Origin: Flavobacterium sp. UBA807
GTDB taxonomy: Bacteria > Bacteroidota > Bacteroidia > Flavobacteriales > Flavobacteriaceae
NCBI GenBank assembly: GCA_002296885.1
Contig: DBIH01000021.1
Span: 1-20,372 of the forward strand
Length of the DNA stretch: 20,372 nt
Direction: 5' to 3'
In this document: positions 1 through 7,465 of the stretch, in pieces
How positions within the stretch are numbered: the first letter of the stretch is position 1
Layout of the letters: each line of letters starts with the position of its first letter
Translations under genes and position numbers: made by a program
The notes under the pieces: generated by a model
The model's database searches: none
The model's input: the letters and a program-made list of their open reading frames with translations, nothing else
Told to the model about the DNA's origin: nothing

Positions 1-614
1 TGATTTTGGTTTTTATCCTGCTTGTCTTTATCCTTATCCCCTTCCTTTTTATCCTGATCTTTGTCTTTACCGTCTTTTTTGTCGTCCTTTTTATCCTGAT
101 TTTTATCTTTATCCTTGTCTTTGTTTTTATCTTTATTCTTGTCCTTATCCTTTTTGTCTTTATCTTTTTTATCGTCTTTCTTAGGTGGATTTTCTTTCAG
201 CATCTTTTTAGCCAAGGCATAATTATAACGAGTCTCATCATCGGCCGGATTGTTACGCAACGCATTTTTATAAGCTTCAACAGCACCTGAATAATCTTTG
301 GCTTTCATAAGTGTGTTTCCGATGTTGTGAAACGCCTGATGTTTTTCTTCTTTTGTTTTAGCAGTTTTCAATGCTTTTGCATAATGATATTTAGCTTCAG
401 CAGATTGATTTTGCCTGTAAACTGCATTTCCTAAATTATACGAAGCAATAGATTTTTTGGGATTTTTAGATTCTGAAATTCGGTATTCTGCTTCAGCATC
501 GGCGTATTTTTTTTCCGAAAAAGAATCGTTTCCTTTTGGCAAATCTTTATCCTTTTCCTGAGCCTGAATTGCAAAGGAAAGAAGAGTAAAACTATATAAA
601 AGTAACTTTTTCAT
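1..614 (-). CDS. batC: BatC-like TPR protein, 3' end beyond the window
   Basis: Reading down from the ATG at 614 there is an open frame to the window edge (204 codons, no stop), so the C-terminus is missing. Residues 1-19 form a signal peptide ending in IQAQ. Residues about 33-140 carry TPR-like helices (YNLGNAVYRQNQSAEAKYHY, then FHNIGNTLMKAKDYSGAVEA). From about residue 144 the protein becomes an almost pure Lys/Asp tail with some Asn and Gln. The start lies directly against the BatB stop codon (615-617), so translation is probably coupled. In Bacteroidota Bat operons the TPR protein follows BatB and is thought to act as a periplasmic scaffold for the VWA proteins. The family assignment is good; its exact role is not known. 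A hydrophobic plus-strand frame over 6-290 is the antisense shadow of the Lys/Asp tail. Confidence 0.85.
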   Translation of the reverse strand, partial: MKKLLLYSFTLLSFAIQAQEKDKDLPKGNDSFSEKKYADAEAEYRISESKNPKKSIASYNLGNAVYRQNQSAEAKYHYAKALKTAKTKEEKHQAFHNIGNTLMKAKDYSGAVEAYKNALRNNPADDETRYNYALAKKMLKENPPKKDDKKDKDKKDKDKNKDKNKDKDKDKNQDKKDDKKDGKDKDQDKKEGDKDKDKQDKNQN

Positions 615-1652
615 TTATTCTTTTTCATTAAATAAATTCATCTTTTTCACCCATTTTGTCTTTTTCTCCAAAAGAAAAACATCTAAGAACAAAAGGAAAA
701 ATCCAAAACCTAAAAACCACTGAAACTGCGATTTGAAATCGGCCATTTGCGTGCTTTCGAATTCTGTTTTCTGAATGTTGTCTAAGGCATGCTTCACATA
801 ATCCAGAACTTCTTTAGTCGAGTTGCCATCAACATAACCACCACCGGCACTTTTGGCAATGGTTTTTAAAACCTCTGCGTTTCGTTTTGTAATGACCACT
901 TCGCCATTTTGGTCACGCTGAAAACTTTCGACAACACCATTTTTCTTCAACGGAATGGTTCCGCCTTTTTCTGTTCCGACACCAATCGTCATAATCTTTA
1001 AACCCGCTTTTTTGGCTTCTTCAGCAGCATCAGCAGCGGCATCAGAATGATCTTCACCATCGGTAATGATGATTAATAGCTTATTGGTTTTGTCTTTTTT
1101 ATCTACCCAGGTCGTTGCCAGGTTTATCGCCTGATCTATAGAAGTTCCCTGAGCCGAAATCATTCCGGGATTCATCGTTTGTAAAAACATTTTACCGACA
1201 CTATAATCAGAAGTAATTGGTAGAACAGGGAACGCACTTCCCGAATAAGCTATAATTCCGATTCGGTCGCTACCCAGATTATTGATGATTTGGGAAACCA
1301 ATTGCTTGCTTTTTTCCAAACGGCTTGGTGCAACATCTTCTGCCAACATACTTTTAGAAACGTCGATTGCAAAAATGATATCAATTCCTTCGCGTTTTAC
1401 CGTTTCCATTTTGGTCCCGATTTTTGGATTTACCAAACCAATGATCAGGCAGGTCAGAGCCAATAAAATCACAACCAATTTTAGCGCTGGTTTGAAAGTC
1501 GATTTTTCAGGGCTTAATTTTTTGATTAATTCCAAATCGCCAAACTCGCGCTGTTTCTTTCTTTTCCAGAATTGAATGTACAGGAAAAGCATTGCCATCA
1601 CCGGAATAGCAATCAGGAAATACAAATACCATTTTTCTTCTAACTCGTACAT
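615..1652 (-). CDS. batB: BatB, membrane-anchored VWA-domain protein
   Basis: This is a 345-aa protein when started at the ATG at 1652 (MYELEEKWYL). A frame open further to a TTG at 1658 adds only two residues and falls in the upstream heptamer array, so the ATG is preferred. Two transmembrane helices lie at about residues 9-28 and 56-75, followed by a VWA domain at about 90-280 and a C-terminal helix at about 313-335. The MIDAS metal site is complete: D97-V-S99-K-S101, T170 in AQGTS, and D198 in IITDGED. The topology suggests a periplasmic VWA domain held between N- and C-terminal anchors. In this family BatA and BatB are expected to form complexes and to work with the MoxR ATPase. A 90-bp repeat-filled gap separates it from BatA, and its stop abuts the BatC start. 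Confidence 0.9.
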   Translation of the reverse strand: MYELEEKWYLYFLIAIPVMAMLFLYIQFWKRKKQREFGDLELIKKLSPEKSTFKPALKLVVILLALTCLIIGLVNPKIGTKMETVKREGIDIIFAIDVSKSMLAEDVAPSRLEKSKQLVSQIINNLGSDRIGIIAYSGSAFPVLPITSDYSVGKMFLQTMNPGMISAQGTSIDQAINLATTWVDKKDKTNKLLIIITDGEDHSDAAADAAEEAKKAGLKIMTIGVGTEKGGTIPLKKNGVVESFQRDQNGEVVITKRNAEVLKTIAKSAGGGYVDGNSTKEVLDYVKHALDNIQKTEFESTQMADFKSQFQWFLGFGFFLLFLDVFLLEKKTKWVKKMNLFNEKE

Positions 1653-1742
1653 AATCAATTATGAATTATGAATTTTAAATTATAAATTAAGTTTTTTTTC
1701 ATGTTTGAATCTCTTTCGTAATTCCTAATTTTCAATTCGTAA
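1653..1742. repeat. Inverted AT-rich heptamer array between batA and batB
   Basis: The gap is largely made of 7-bp units. The left arm at 1657-1691 reads AATTATG, AATTATG, AATTTTA, AATTATA, AATTAAG. The right arm at about 1714-1741 reads TTTCGTA, ATTCCTA, ATTTTCA, ATTCGTA, and a further unit runs over the batA stop codon at 1743-1745. The right arm is roughly the reverse complement of the left (CATAATT against CGTAATT), so the transcript could fold into a long imperfect hairpin with mismatches recurring each heptad. An 8-T run (1692-1699) lies between the arms. It resembles the ATTACGAATTACG-type tracts I recall from other Flavobacterium genomes. Confidence 0.75.
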
Positions 1743-2744
1743 TTATATAAAACTTCTGTAAATCGTGTTTCGCAAACCAAACTCAATCAAAACCAAAATT
1801 CCTGCAATCCAAACAAACGGGCGGTATTTTTCGTCATAATCATAGAACTTTAATTCCTGGATTTCAGTTGTTTCCAATTTATTGATTTCGGCATAAATCG
1901 ATTCCAGTTTGCTGTTGCTGCTGGCTCTGAAATATTTCCCACCGGTATTTCGGGCAATCGTCTGCAATAAATTCACATCAATTTCAACAGGCATCATTCG
2001 GAATAAGAATCCACCATTCGGGGCATAAGCATATGGGAACATTGCATTTCCATTGGTTCCGATTCCGATGGTGTAGACTTTAATTCCGTATTCGCGCGCA
2101 ATCTGCGAAGCGGTTTCGGGCTCAATAAATCCGGCATTGTTTACACCATCCGTCAAAAGAATAATCACTTTACTTTTGGCTTTGCTGTCTTTTAAACGGT
2201 TCACGGCTGTTGTCAGCCCCATTCCGATTCCTGTTCCGTCCTGCAATACATTATCGTATTTTATGCTTTGAATAGCCTGCTGTATAAGTGCCTTATCGCT
2301 TGTAACCGGAGTTTTTGTATACGCTTCTGAAGCATATACCACAATTCCGATTCGGTCATTTGGCCTTCCTTCTACGAAATTCTCGGCAACTTTTTTCAAA
2401 GCTTCCATTCGGTTGGGATGTAAATCTTTTGCAAGCATACTTCCCGAAACGTCAATTGCCATAACAATATCAATTCCTTTTGTTGATTTTGTCTGACTGC
2501 TGATATCTACTTTTCTTGGTCGCGCCATAGCAATAATCAACGAACTCAAGGCCAATAATCGCATCACAAACAAAAGTGGTTTTAGTTTTGCCAGCAACGA
2601 TTTTTGCGCTTTGAAACCTTTAACCGAACTTATTTTCAAAGTTGCGGTTTGCTGTTTTCTTTTCCATATATACCAAACAACAGCAGCCGGAAGTAATAAA
2701 AACAACCAGAAAAATTCAGGATTTAAAAAACTTACCTCTTTCAT
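1743..2744 (-). CDS. batA: BatA, membrane-anchored VWA-domain protein
   Basis: This 333-aa protein has N-terminal hydrophobic helices at about residues 11-27 and 57-74, a VWA domain at about 90-285, and a C-terminal helix at about 308-325. The MIDAS residues are all present: D98-V-S100-G-S102, T171 in QDGTGIG, and D199 in LLTDGVNN. Its ATG overlaps the TGA of the upstream BatD-like gene (ATGA, 2741-2744), indicating translational coupling. Bat proteins were first linked to aerotolerance in Bacteroides fragilis. MoxR-family AAA+ ATPases are generally thought to remodel or assemble complexes containing VWA partners, and an intact MIDAS implies Mg-dependent protein binding. The substrate is not evident from sequence. 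Confidence 0.92.
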   Translation of the reverse strand: MKEVSFLNPEFFWLFLLLPAAVVWYIWKRKQQTATLKISSVKGFKAQKSLLAKLKPLLFVMRLLALSSLIIAMARPRKVDISSQTKSTKGIDIVMAIDVSGSMLAKDLHPNRMEALKKVAENFVEGRPNDRIGIVVYASEAYTKTPVTSDKALIQQAIQSIKYDNVLQDGTGIGMGLTTAVNRLKDSKAKSKVIILLTDGVNNAGFIEPETASQIAREYGIKVYTIGIGTNGNAMFPYAYAPNGGFLFRMMPVEIDVNLLQTIARNTGGKYFRASSNSKLESIYAEINKLETTEIQELKFYDYDEKYRPFVWIAGILVLIEFGLRNTIYRSFI

Positions 2745-4375
2745 TGCTGTGGTGTTTGTAATTCGACCGAGTTCAACATTCTTTCGGCAATCTGCTGTCC
2801 GTATTTATCGTCTTCGCGATGCATTACCAAAATGGTCTGCAATCCACCGTTTTGACTGAATAGCAATAATTCATAATACATTTTCGTTGATTTGCCGTTT
2901 ATCTTATCAAGAACTGTCAATGTTCCGTATGCTTTTTTACCTGAAATCCCTTTTTGGGTATCAAAATCTTCGGTCTTCACAATGATATTTTGTGCGCCCT
3001 GAGATTCCATTAAATTCATATAGTTCTCAGCGGTTTTATCCAAATCTATCTGAGTTTCCTGTTTGTATGTGACTGTTGAAACGGTGATATAAAAATCATC
3101 CAGAATACTTCCATAAACAAAGGTCTGCATTTCTTTAATCAACGCGGCGGCATCTTTTGGTAACATTTTCGATGCATCCATTCGCTTCAAAACTTTCGGT
3201 GTTTCTACTCGCACACCAGGATTTCCATATTCGCTGTAAACCCATTGCCCTTCAACTAAATCTTTGGTTGGATGACCGATTATATTGTCTTTTACATAAT
3301 CGAAACCTTTGAAATAAATCAAGCCTAAAAGGAAAAGCATCAACATTCCAAGGACGATTCCAATTGTGGAAATGATTCTAACTCTTTTTTGTTTTTTGAG
3401 TTTTAACAAACGCGCTAACTCTTTCTGCTGCTCGTTCCATTGAGCTAATTCATCGTCTTCTTCAACAATTTCAGGAATCGATTTGTGAATGGTTACAATG
3501 GAATTTGAAATACGTTTTTTATCTTCTTCAATCTCAAAATCAAGCGGCTTTACTTTGGCGAATTTTACCAAATCGGCTTGTTTTAAAACCTTTTCAAGAT
3601 TTTCGACTGTTTCATTCGACAGTTTCAGTTTATGCTGTTTCGCGGCTTTTCGTAATCCTTCAATAAGTTCAGAAGTGGTGCTTTCCATTGCCGGAATATG
3701 AATTTCTTCTTCTATATAATTACGCGCAATGTCGGTCAGTTCTGAATAATAATACTTGATTTCACCTTTCTGCCAAAGTTCTTTCTTCTCTAATTGCTGT
3801 AGTAAAGTTGTTGCTTTTTCGATAGGTGATTTATAAACCACTTCTTCGACTTTTGGTTTACTTTGTCTTTTCTTGATGAATTGGTAAATGAAATAACCAG
3901 CCGCTGCGATAGCTAACAGGATTAAAATGTAAATCCACCAGGTTCCAAGTGGGCTTTCAACCTGAGCGATGTCTTTGATGTCGTACATTTTTTGTTTTAA
4001 TGTATCCACTTTTACATCGTTGACTTCGACTTTAATGCTGTCCGAAAAAGCAGTTTTTCCGTTGATTAAAACCGGAATTCTTGGAATGACATATCTTCCG
4101 CTGTCGAATTGTGTTAAGCCGTAATTTTTAATCAACTGATAACGTGAACCATTTTTAATCGTATCAATTTTATAGGATTGAATTACTTCTAAAGCACCAA
4201 AATTTTTAGCTTCAGGGAATTTTACTTTTGATAAAGTATCGACATCAGTTTTTAAAGTCAGTTTGAATTCAGCTCCAATTTTATTTTTGGTAACATTGAC
4301 GGAAGTTGTCACCTTAGGTTGTGCCCAAAGCGAAGTAGATAGAAGGGAAAATAATATGTATAATCTGAATTTCAT
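2741..4375 (-). CDS. Two-helix Bat-operon membrane protein, BatD-like N-terminus
   Basis: This is a 544-aa protein. Residues 1-19 are a signal peptide (SLWAQ). Residues 20-125 form a periplasmic beta-rich domain resembling the N-terminal part of BatD/DUF4381 proteins. A transmembrane helix at about 146-167 is followed by a charged cytoplasmic helical region (170-330) rich in Glu and Lys. A second helix lies at about 334-354. A further domain of about 185 residues (360-544) then returns to the periplasm. DUF4381-type proteins normally sit between DUF58 and BatA genes, as here, but the extra C-terminal domain was not recognised. The gene starts 4 bp after the DUF58 stop and overlaps batA by 4 bp. 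The name BatD is not used because that protein is usually a separate downstream gene. Confidence 0.75.
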   Translation of the reverse strand: MKFRLYILFSLLSTSLWAQPKVTTSVNVTKNKIGAEFKLTLKTDVDTLSKVKFPEAKNFGALEVIQSYKIDTIKNGSRYQLIKNYGLTQFDSGRYVIPRIPVLINGKTAFSDSIKVEVNDVKVDTLKQKMYDIKDIAQVESPLGTWWIYILILLAIAAAGYFIYQFIKKRQSKPKVEEVVYKSPIEKATTLLQQLEKKELWQKGEIKYYYSELTDIARNYIEEEIHIPAMESTTSELIEGLRKAAKQHKLKLSNETVENLEKVLKQADLVKFAKVKPLDFEIEEDKKRISNSIVTIHKSIPEIVEEDDELAQWNEQQKELARLLKLKKQKRVRIISTIGIVLGMLMLFLLGLIYFKGFDYVKDNIIGHPTKDLVEGQWVYSEYGNPGVRVETPKVLKRMDASKMLPKDAAALIKEMQTFVYGSILDDFYITVSTVTYKQETQIDLDKTAENYMNLMESQGAQNIIVKTEDFDTQKGISGKKAYGTLTVLDKINGKSTKMYYELLLFSQNGGLQTILVMHREDDKYGQQIAERMLNSVELQTPQQ

Positions 4376-4379
4376 TGTC

Positions 4380-5246
4380 TTATCTGGATTTGAAATAACC
4401 CAATAATTTTGTCACATAGCTTTCGTCAACACGCGTGTTCACCGTTCCCGATCCGCATTTTGAAAAGATATCCTTAAAGTAATCTACTTTTTCCTTGTAT
4501 TGTTTTTCGTAGCTCAAACGCGCTTTTTTCGAGCCTGTATTTACGACCAAAACTTCTCCCGTTTCGGCATCTTCCATTTCCACCATTCCAATGTTTGGCA
4601 TTTTTTCTTCTCGGATGTCATACACCCGGACACCGGTGATGTCGTGTTTTTTTCCGGCAATCTTTAAGGTTTTCTCATAATCATCATCCACAATAAAATC
4701 AGAAATTACAAAGACAATTGCTTTCTTTTTCTGAGTTCCCGAAAGGAATTTTAAAGCCTGAGACAAATCGGTTTGTTTGCTTTTAGGTTGGAATTCGATT
4801 AATTCACGAATGATTCGCAATACGTGCGATTTCCCTTTTTTAGGCGGAATATACAGTTCGATTTGGTCCGAGAATAAAATCAGTCCAATCTTATCATTGT
4901 TCTGCGTTGCTGAAAAAGCCATGGTTGCGGCAATCTCAGTAACGATTTCACTTTTCAGTTGATTTTTTGTCCCAAAACTTTCAGAACCTGAAATATCAAC
5001 CATCAGCATCATTGTCAGTTCACGTTCTTCTTCAAAAACTTTTACATAAGGTTCGTTATAACGCGCTGTTACGTTCCAATCGATGGCACGAATGTCGTCG
5101 CCATATTGGTATTGACGCACTTCCGAAAACGTCATACCGCGTCCTTTAAATGACGTATGGTATTCGCCCGAAAAGATATGATCACTCAATCTTCGGGTTT
5201 TGATTTCGATTTTACGAACTTTTTTGAGTAAGTCTTTTGTTTCCAT
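4380..5246 (-). CDS. DUF58 (VWA-like) domain protein of the Bat operon
   Basis: This 288-aa soluble protein has no signal peptide or membrane segment. The DUF58 signature is clear at residues 49-62 (GDDIRAIDWNVTAR), followed by a VWA-like fold with the metal-site motif D84-I-S86-G-S88 and a later acidic position in FVISDFI. DUF58 proteins are standard partners of MoxR ATPases in the cytoplasm and are placed between moxR and the membrane VWA genes, as seen here. The 86-bp gap from moxR is filled by a heptamer array, while the next gene starts only 4 bp downstream. A role in moving or activating a client protein with MoxR is inferred from the family. Confidence 0.9.
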   Translation of the reverse strand: METKDLLKKVRKIEIKTRRLSDHIFSGEYHTSFKGRGMTFSEVRQYQYGDDIRAIDWNVTARYNEPYVKVFEEERELTMMLMVDISGSESFGTKNQLKSEIVTEIAATMAFSATQNNDKIGLILFSDQIELYIPPKKGKSHVLRIIRELIEFQPKSKQTDLSQALKFLSGTQKKKAIVFVISDFIVDDDYEKTLKIAGKKHDITGVRVYDIREEKMPNIGMVEMEDAETGEVLVVNTGSKKARLSYEKQYKEKVDYFKDIFSKCGSGTVNTRVDESYVTKLLGYFKSR

Positions 5247-5250
5247 TGCA

Positions 5251-5330
5251 GTTGTTGGTTGTTGGTTGTTGGTTGTTGGTTGTCGGTTGTTGGCAAATTA
5301 CCATCAACTATCAACCATTAACTATCAACT
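5251..5330. repeat. Inverted heptamer array (GTTGTTG)6 / (ATCAACT)4 between moxR and DUF58
   Basis: Six tandem heptamers GTTGTTG run from 5251 to 5292, the fifth being GTTGTCG. After GCAAATTACC come four heptamers at 5303-5330: ATCAACT, ATCAACC, ATTAACT, ATCAACT. The right arm is nearly the reverse complement of the left. Folding around CAAATTA (5294-5300) gives a stem of about 29 positions with a recurring T-T mismatch in most heptads and a few G-T pairs. The array fills almost the whole gap between the moxR stop and the DUF58 start, so it is transcribed inside the operon. It looks like the short tandem heptanucleotide repeats known from cyanobacteria and other genomes, and its copy number is probably prone to slippage. 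Confidence 0.85.
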
Positions 5331-5332
5331 TT

Positions 5333-6337
5333 TTAAGGAACTTCGATTTCGTTTACGATTTTGTTGATGATGTCAACAGAAGTGATGTTTTCAGCTTCGG
5401 CCTCGTAAGTAACTCCAATTCTGTGACGCAAGACATCGCGAACTACGGCACGAACATCTTCCGGAATTACATAGCCGCGACGTTTGATAAAAGCATAACA
5501 TTTGGCAGCAGTTGCCAGATTAATACTTCCACGAGGAGAAGCACCAAAACTGATAAGAGGTTTTAAACTTTCCAGCTTGTATTTTTCAGGATTACGCGTA
5601 GCAAAAATGATGTCTAAAATGTATTTCTCAATTTTTTCATCCATGTAAACTTCGCGAACCGCTTCTTGTGCTTTTAGAATTTGATCAACAGTAACAACTG
5701 CGTTTACTTTTTCATAAGCGCCTTTAAGGTTCTGACGAATAACCAAACGTTCTTCATCCATTTTTGGATAATCGATAACTGTTTTCAGCATAAAACGGTC
5801 AACCTGTGCTTCCGGTAACGGATAAGTTCCTTCCTGTTCTATAGGATTTTGGGTTGCCAAAACTAAAAATGGCTTATCCAATTTGAAAGAAGTATCGCCA
5901 ATGGTTACCTGTTTTTCCTGCATCGCTTCAAGCAAAGCCGATTGCACTTTTGCCGGCGCACGGTTAATCTCATCGGCTAAAACGAAGTTGGCGAAAATAG
6001 GTCCTTTTTTAATAGAAAATTCATTGGCTTTGATGTTGTAAATCATCGTTCCGACAACATCAGCCGGTAATAAGTCAGGAGTAAACTGAACACGGCTGAA
6101 AGTTCCGTGAACGGCTTGTGATAAAGTATTTATGGCTAAGGTTTTTGCCAAACCGGGAACACCTTCCAGCAAAATATGACCCTGACCTAAAAGTCCAATT
6201 AACAATCGTTCTACCATGTGCTTCTGTCCAACGATTACCTTGTTCATTTCCATCGTTAGCAAATCGATAAAAGCACTTTCTCTTTCAATTTTTTCATTAA
6301 TTGCTCTAATGTCTAAAGCAGTACCGGTTTCTTCCAT
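5333..6337 (-). CDS. moxR: MoxR-family AAA+ ATPase
   Basis: This 334-aa protein has all the hallmarks of the MoxR group: Walker A GVPGLAKT (59-66), Walker B FVLADEIN (118-125), sensor 1 in LATQNP (N164), an arginine-finger region EAQVDRF ending near residue 182, and the sensor 2 motif GASPRGS near residue 275. It is the first gene of the minus-strand Bat operon. MoxR ATPases are cytoplasmic hexameric remodellers that work with VWA-domain partners, here the DUF58 protein and BatA/BatB. The 242-bp divergent gap upstream (6338-6579) must hold its promoter. The nearest match to a -7 box there, on the minus strand, is the imperfect TAAAATTTG at about 6369-6378, which I do not count as a feature. 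Confidence 0.93.
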   Translation of the reverse strand: MEETGTALDIRAINEKIERESAFIDLLTMEMNKVIVGQKHMVERLLIGLLGQGHILLEGVPGLAKTLAINTLSQAVHGTFSRVQFTPDLLPADVVGTMIYNIKANEFSIKKGPIFANFVLADEINRAPAKVQSALLEAMQEKQVTIGDTSFKLDKPFLVLATQNPIEQEGTYPLPEAQVDRFMLKTVIDYPKMDEERLVIRQNLKGAYEKVNAVVTVDQILKAQEAVREVYMDEKIEKYILDIIFATRNPEKYKLESLKPLISFGASPRGSINLATAAKCYAFIKRRGYVIPEDVRAVVRDVLRHRIGVTYEAEAENITSVDIINKIVNEIEVP

Positions 6338-6579
6338 AGGATTCTATATTATTCTGATAAATAAGCGTTCAAATTTTAACATTTCAAAAGTGAAAATTTA
6401 ATCCGTTCACAGATGTTAATGATGCGTTAAAAGTTTAGAAAACATCACTATTTTAAGGATGATTTATGATTTTCTTTTTATAATTTTAAGACCTAATCTG
6501 TTTTCGGGATTTTCGGCCGGCAAAATAATGAATTTTTCAAACTGCTAAAAAAATCGAAAGCAAACTTCAATCGCAAAAA

Positions 6580-7446
6580 ATGAAAACAAAACTATCGCCC
6601 ATTATTGCCGGAACGATGAATTGGGGAATATGGGATAAGAATTTAAACACCCCCGAAATGGAGCATCTGATGCATATCTGTATCGAAAACCAAATCACCA
6701 CTTTTGACCATGCCGATATTTATGGGAATTACACTACTGAAGCTGATTTTGGCAAGGCTTTCAACAAAAGTAACATTGACAGAAATAAAATCCAATTGAT
6801 TTCAAAATGCGGAATTCAGCATATAAATGGCAGAAATAATCCTATTAAGCACTATGATTATTCAAAGGATTACATTATTTGGTCGGTTGAAAATTCATTA
6901 AAAAACCTGCAAACCGATTATTTGGACGTGTTGCTTTTGCACCGCCCGAGTCCTTTGATGGTTGCGGATGAAATTGCAGAAGCAGTTTCGAAGCTTAAAA
7001 ATGAAGGTAAGATTATCGATTTTGGGCTTTCAAATTTTACAAATTCCCAAACCGAATTAATTCGTCAAAAAACCGAAGTAAATTACAATCAGATACAATT
7101 TTCGGCAACACATCACAGCGCCATGCTTGACGGAAGGTTAGATTATATGCAGCTGCACAACATCCGACCAATGTCCTGGAATCCGCTTGGAACTGTTTTT
7201 AGGGAAGACATCGAACAAACAAGAAGGCTGAAAAAACTATTAGTGCAATTAGTCGAAAAATATCATTTGGGTTCCGATACTATTCTTTTAGCATGGGTTT
7301 TAAAGCATCCTTCTAAAGTTATTCCGGTTGCAGGAACCGTCAATATTGCCCGAATTCAGTCTTTGATGAAAGCAGTTGAATTGGATTTGGACCAACTCGA
7401 TTGGTTTGCAATTTGGACCGAAAGCATGGGAACAAAAGTTCCGTAA
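6580..7446 (+). CDS. Aldo/keto reductase (YdhF-like)
   Basis: This is a 288-aa cytoplasmic oxidoreductase of the aldo/keto reductase superfamily, which reduces carbonyl groups with NAD(P)H in a TIM barrel. The catalytic tetrad is visible: D43 and Y48 in FDHADIYG, K76 in LISKCG, and H121 in LLHRP. Later barrel strands carry GLSNF and the cofactor-binding segment VIPVAGTVNIARIQSL near the C-terminus. It most resembles the YdhF/YcsN-like group of single-domain bacterial enzymes, but the substrate cannot be read from sequence. It is the first gene of a plus-strand run and is 19 bp from the next gene, so the genes may be co-transcribed, although their functions have no obvious connection. Confidence 0.9.
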   Translation: MKTKLSPIIAGTMNWGIWDKNLNTPEMEHLMHICIENQITTFDHADIYGNYTTEADFGKAFNKSNIDRNKIQLISKCGIQHINGRNNPIKHYDYSKDYIIWSVENSLKNLQTDYLDVLLLHRPSPLMVADEIAEAVSKLKNEGKIIDFGLSNFTNSQTELIRQKTEVNYNQIQFSATHHSAMLDGRLDYMQLHNIRPMSWNPLGTVFREDIEQTRRLKKLLVQLVEKYHLGSDTILLAWVLKHPSKVIPVAGTVNIARIQSLMKAVELDLDQLDWFAIWTESMGTKVP

Positions 7447-7465
7447 AAGATTGTAATTTAGCCAA

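Noticed and set aside
6..290. Plus-strand frame coding a 94-residue, almost wholly hydrophobic protein
   Set aside because: It is the exact antisense of the Lys/Asp-rich tail of the BatC-like protein, whose frame has a signal peptide, TPR motifs and operon position.
5251..5330. Heptamer array as a CRISPR or an intrinsic terminator
   Set aside because: The unit is 7 bp without spacers, and the hairpin is not followed by a T run in the direction of transcription; the operon continues.
5237..5566. Plus-strand frame of 109 codons over the heptamer array and the moxR 3' end
   Set aside because: Its first part translates the repeat array and the rest is antisense to conserved MoxR sequence.
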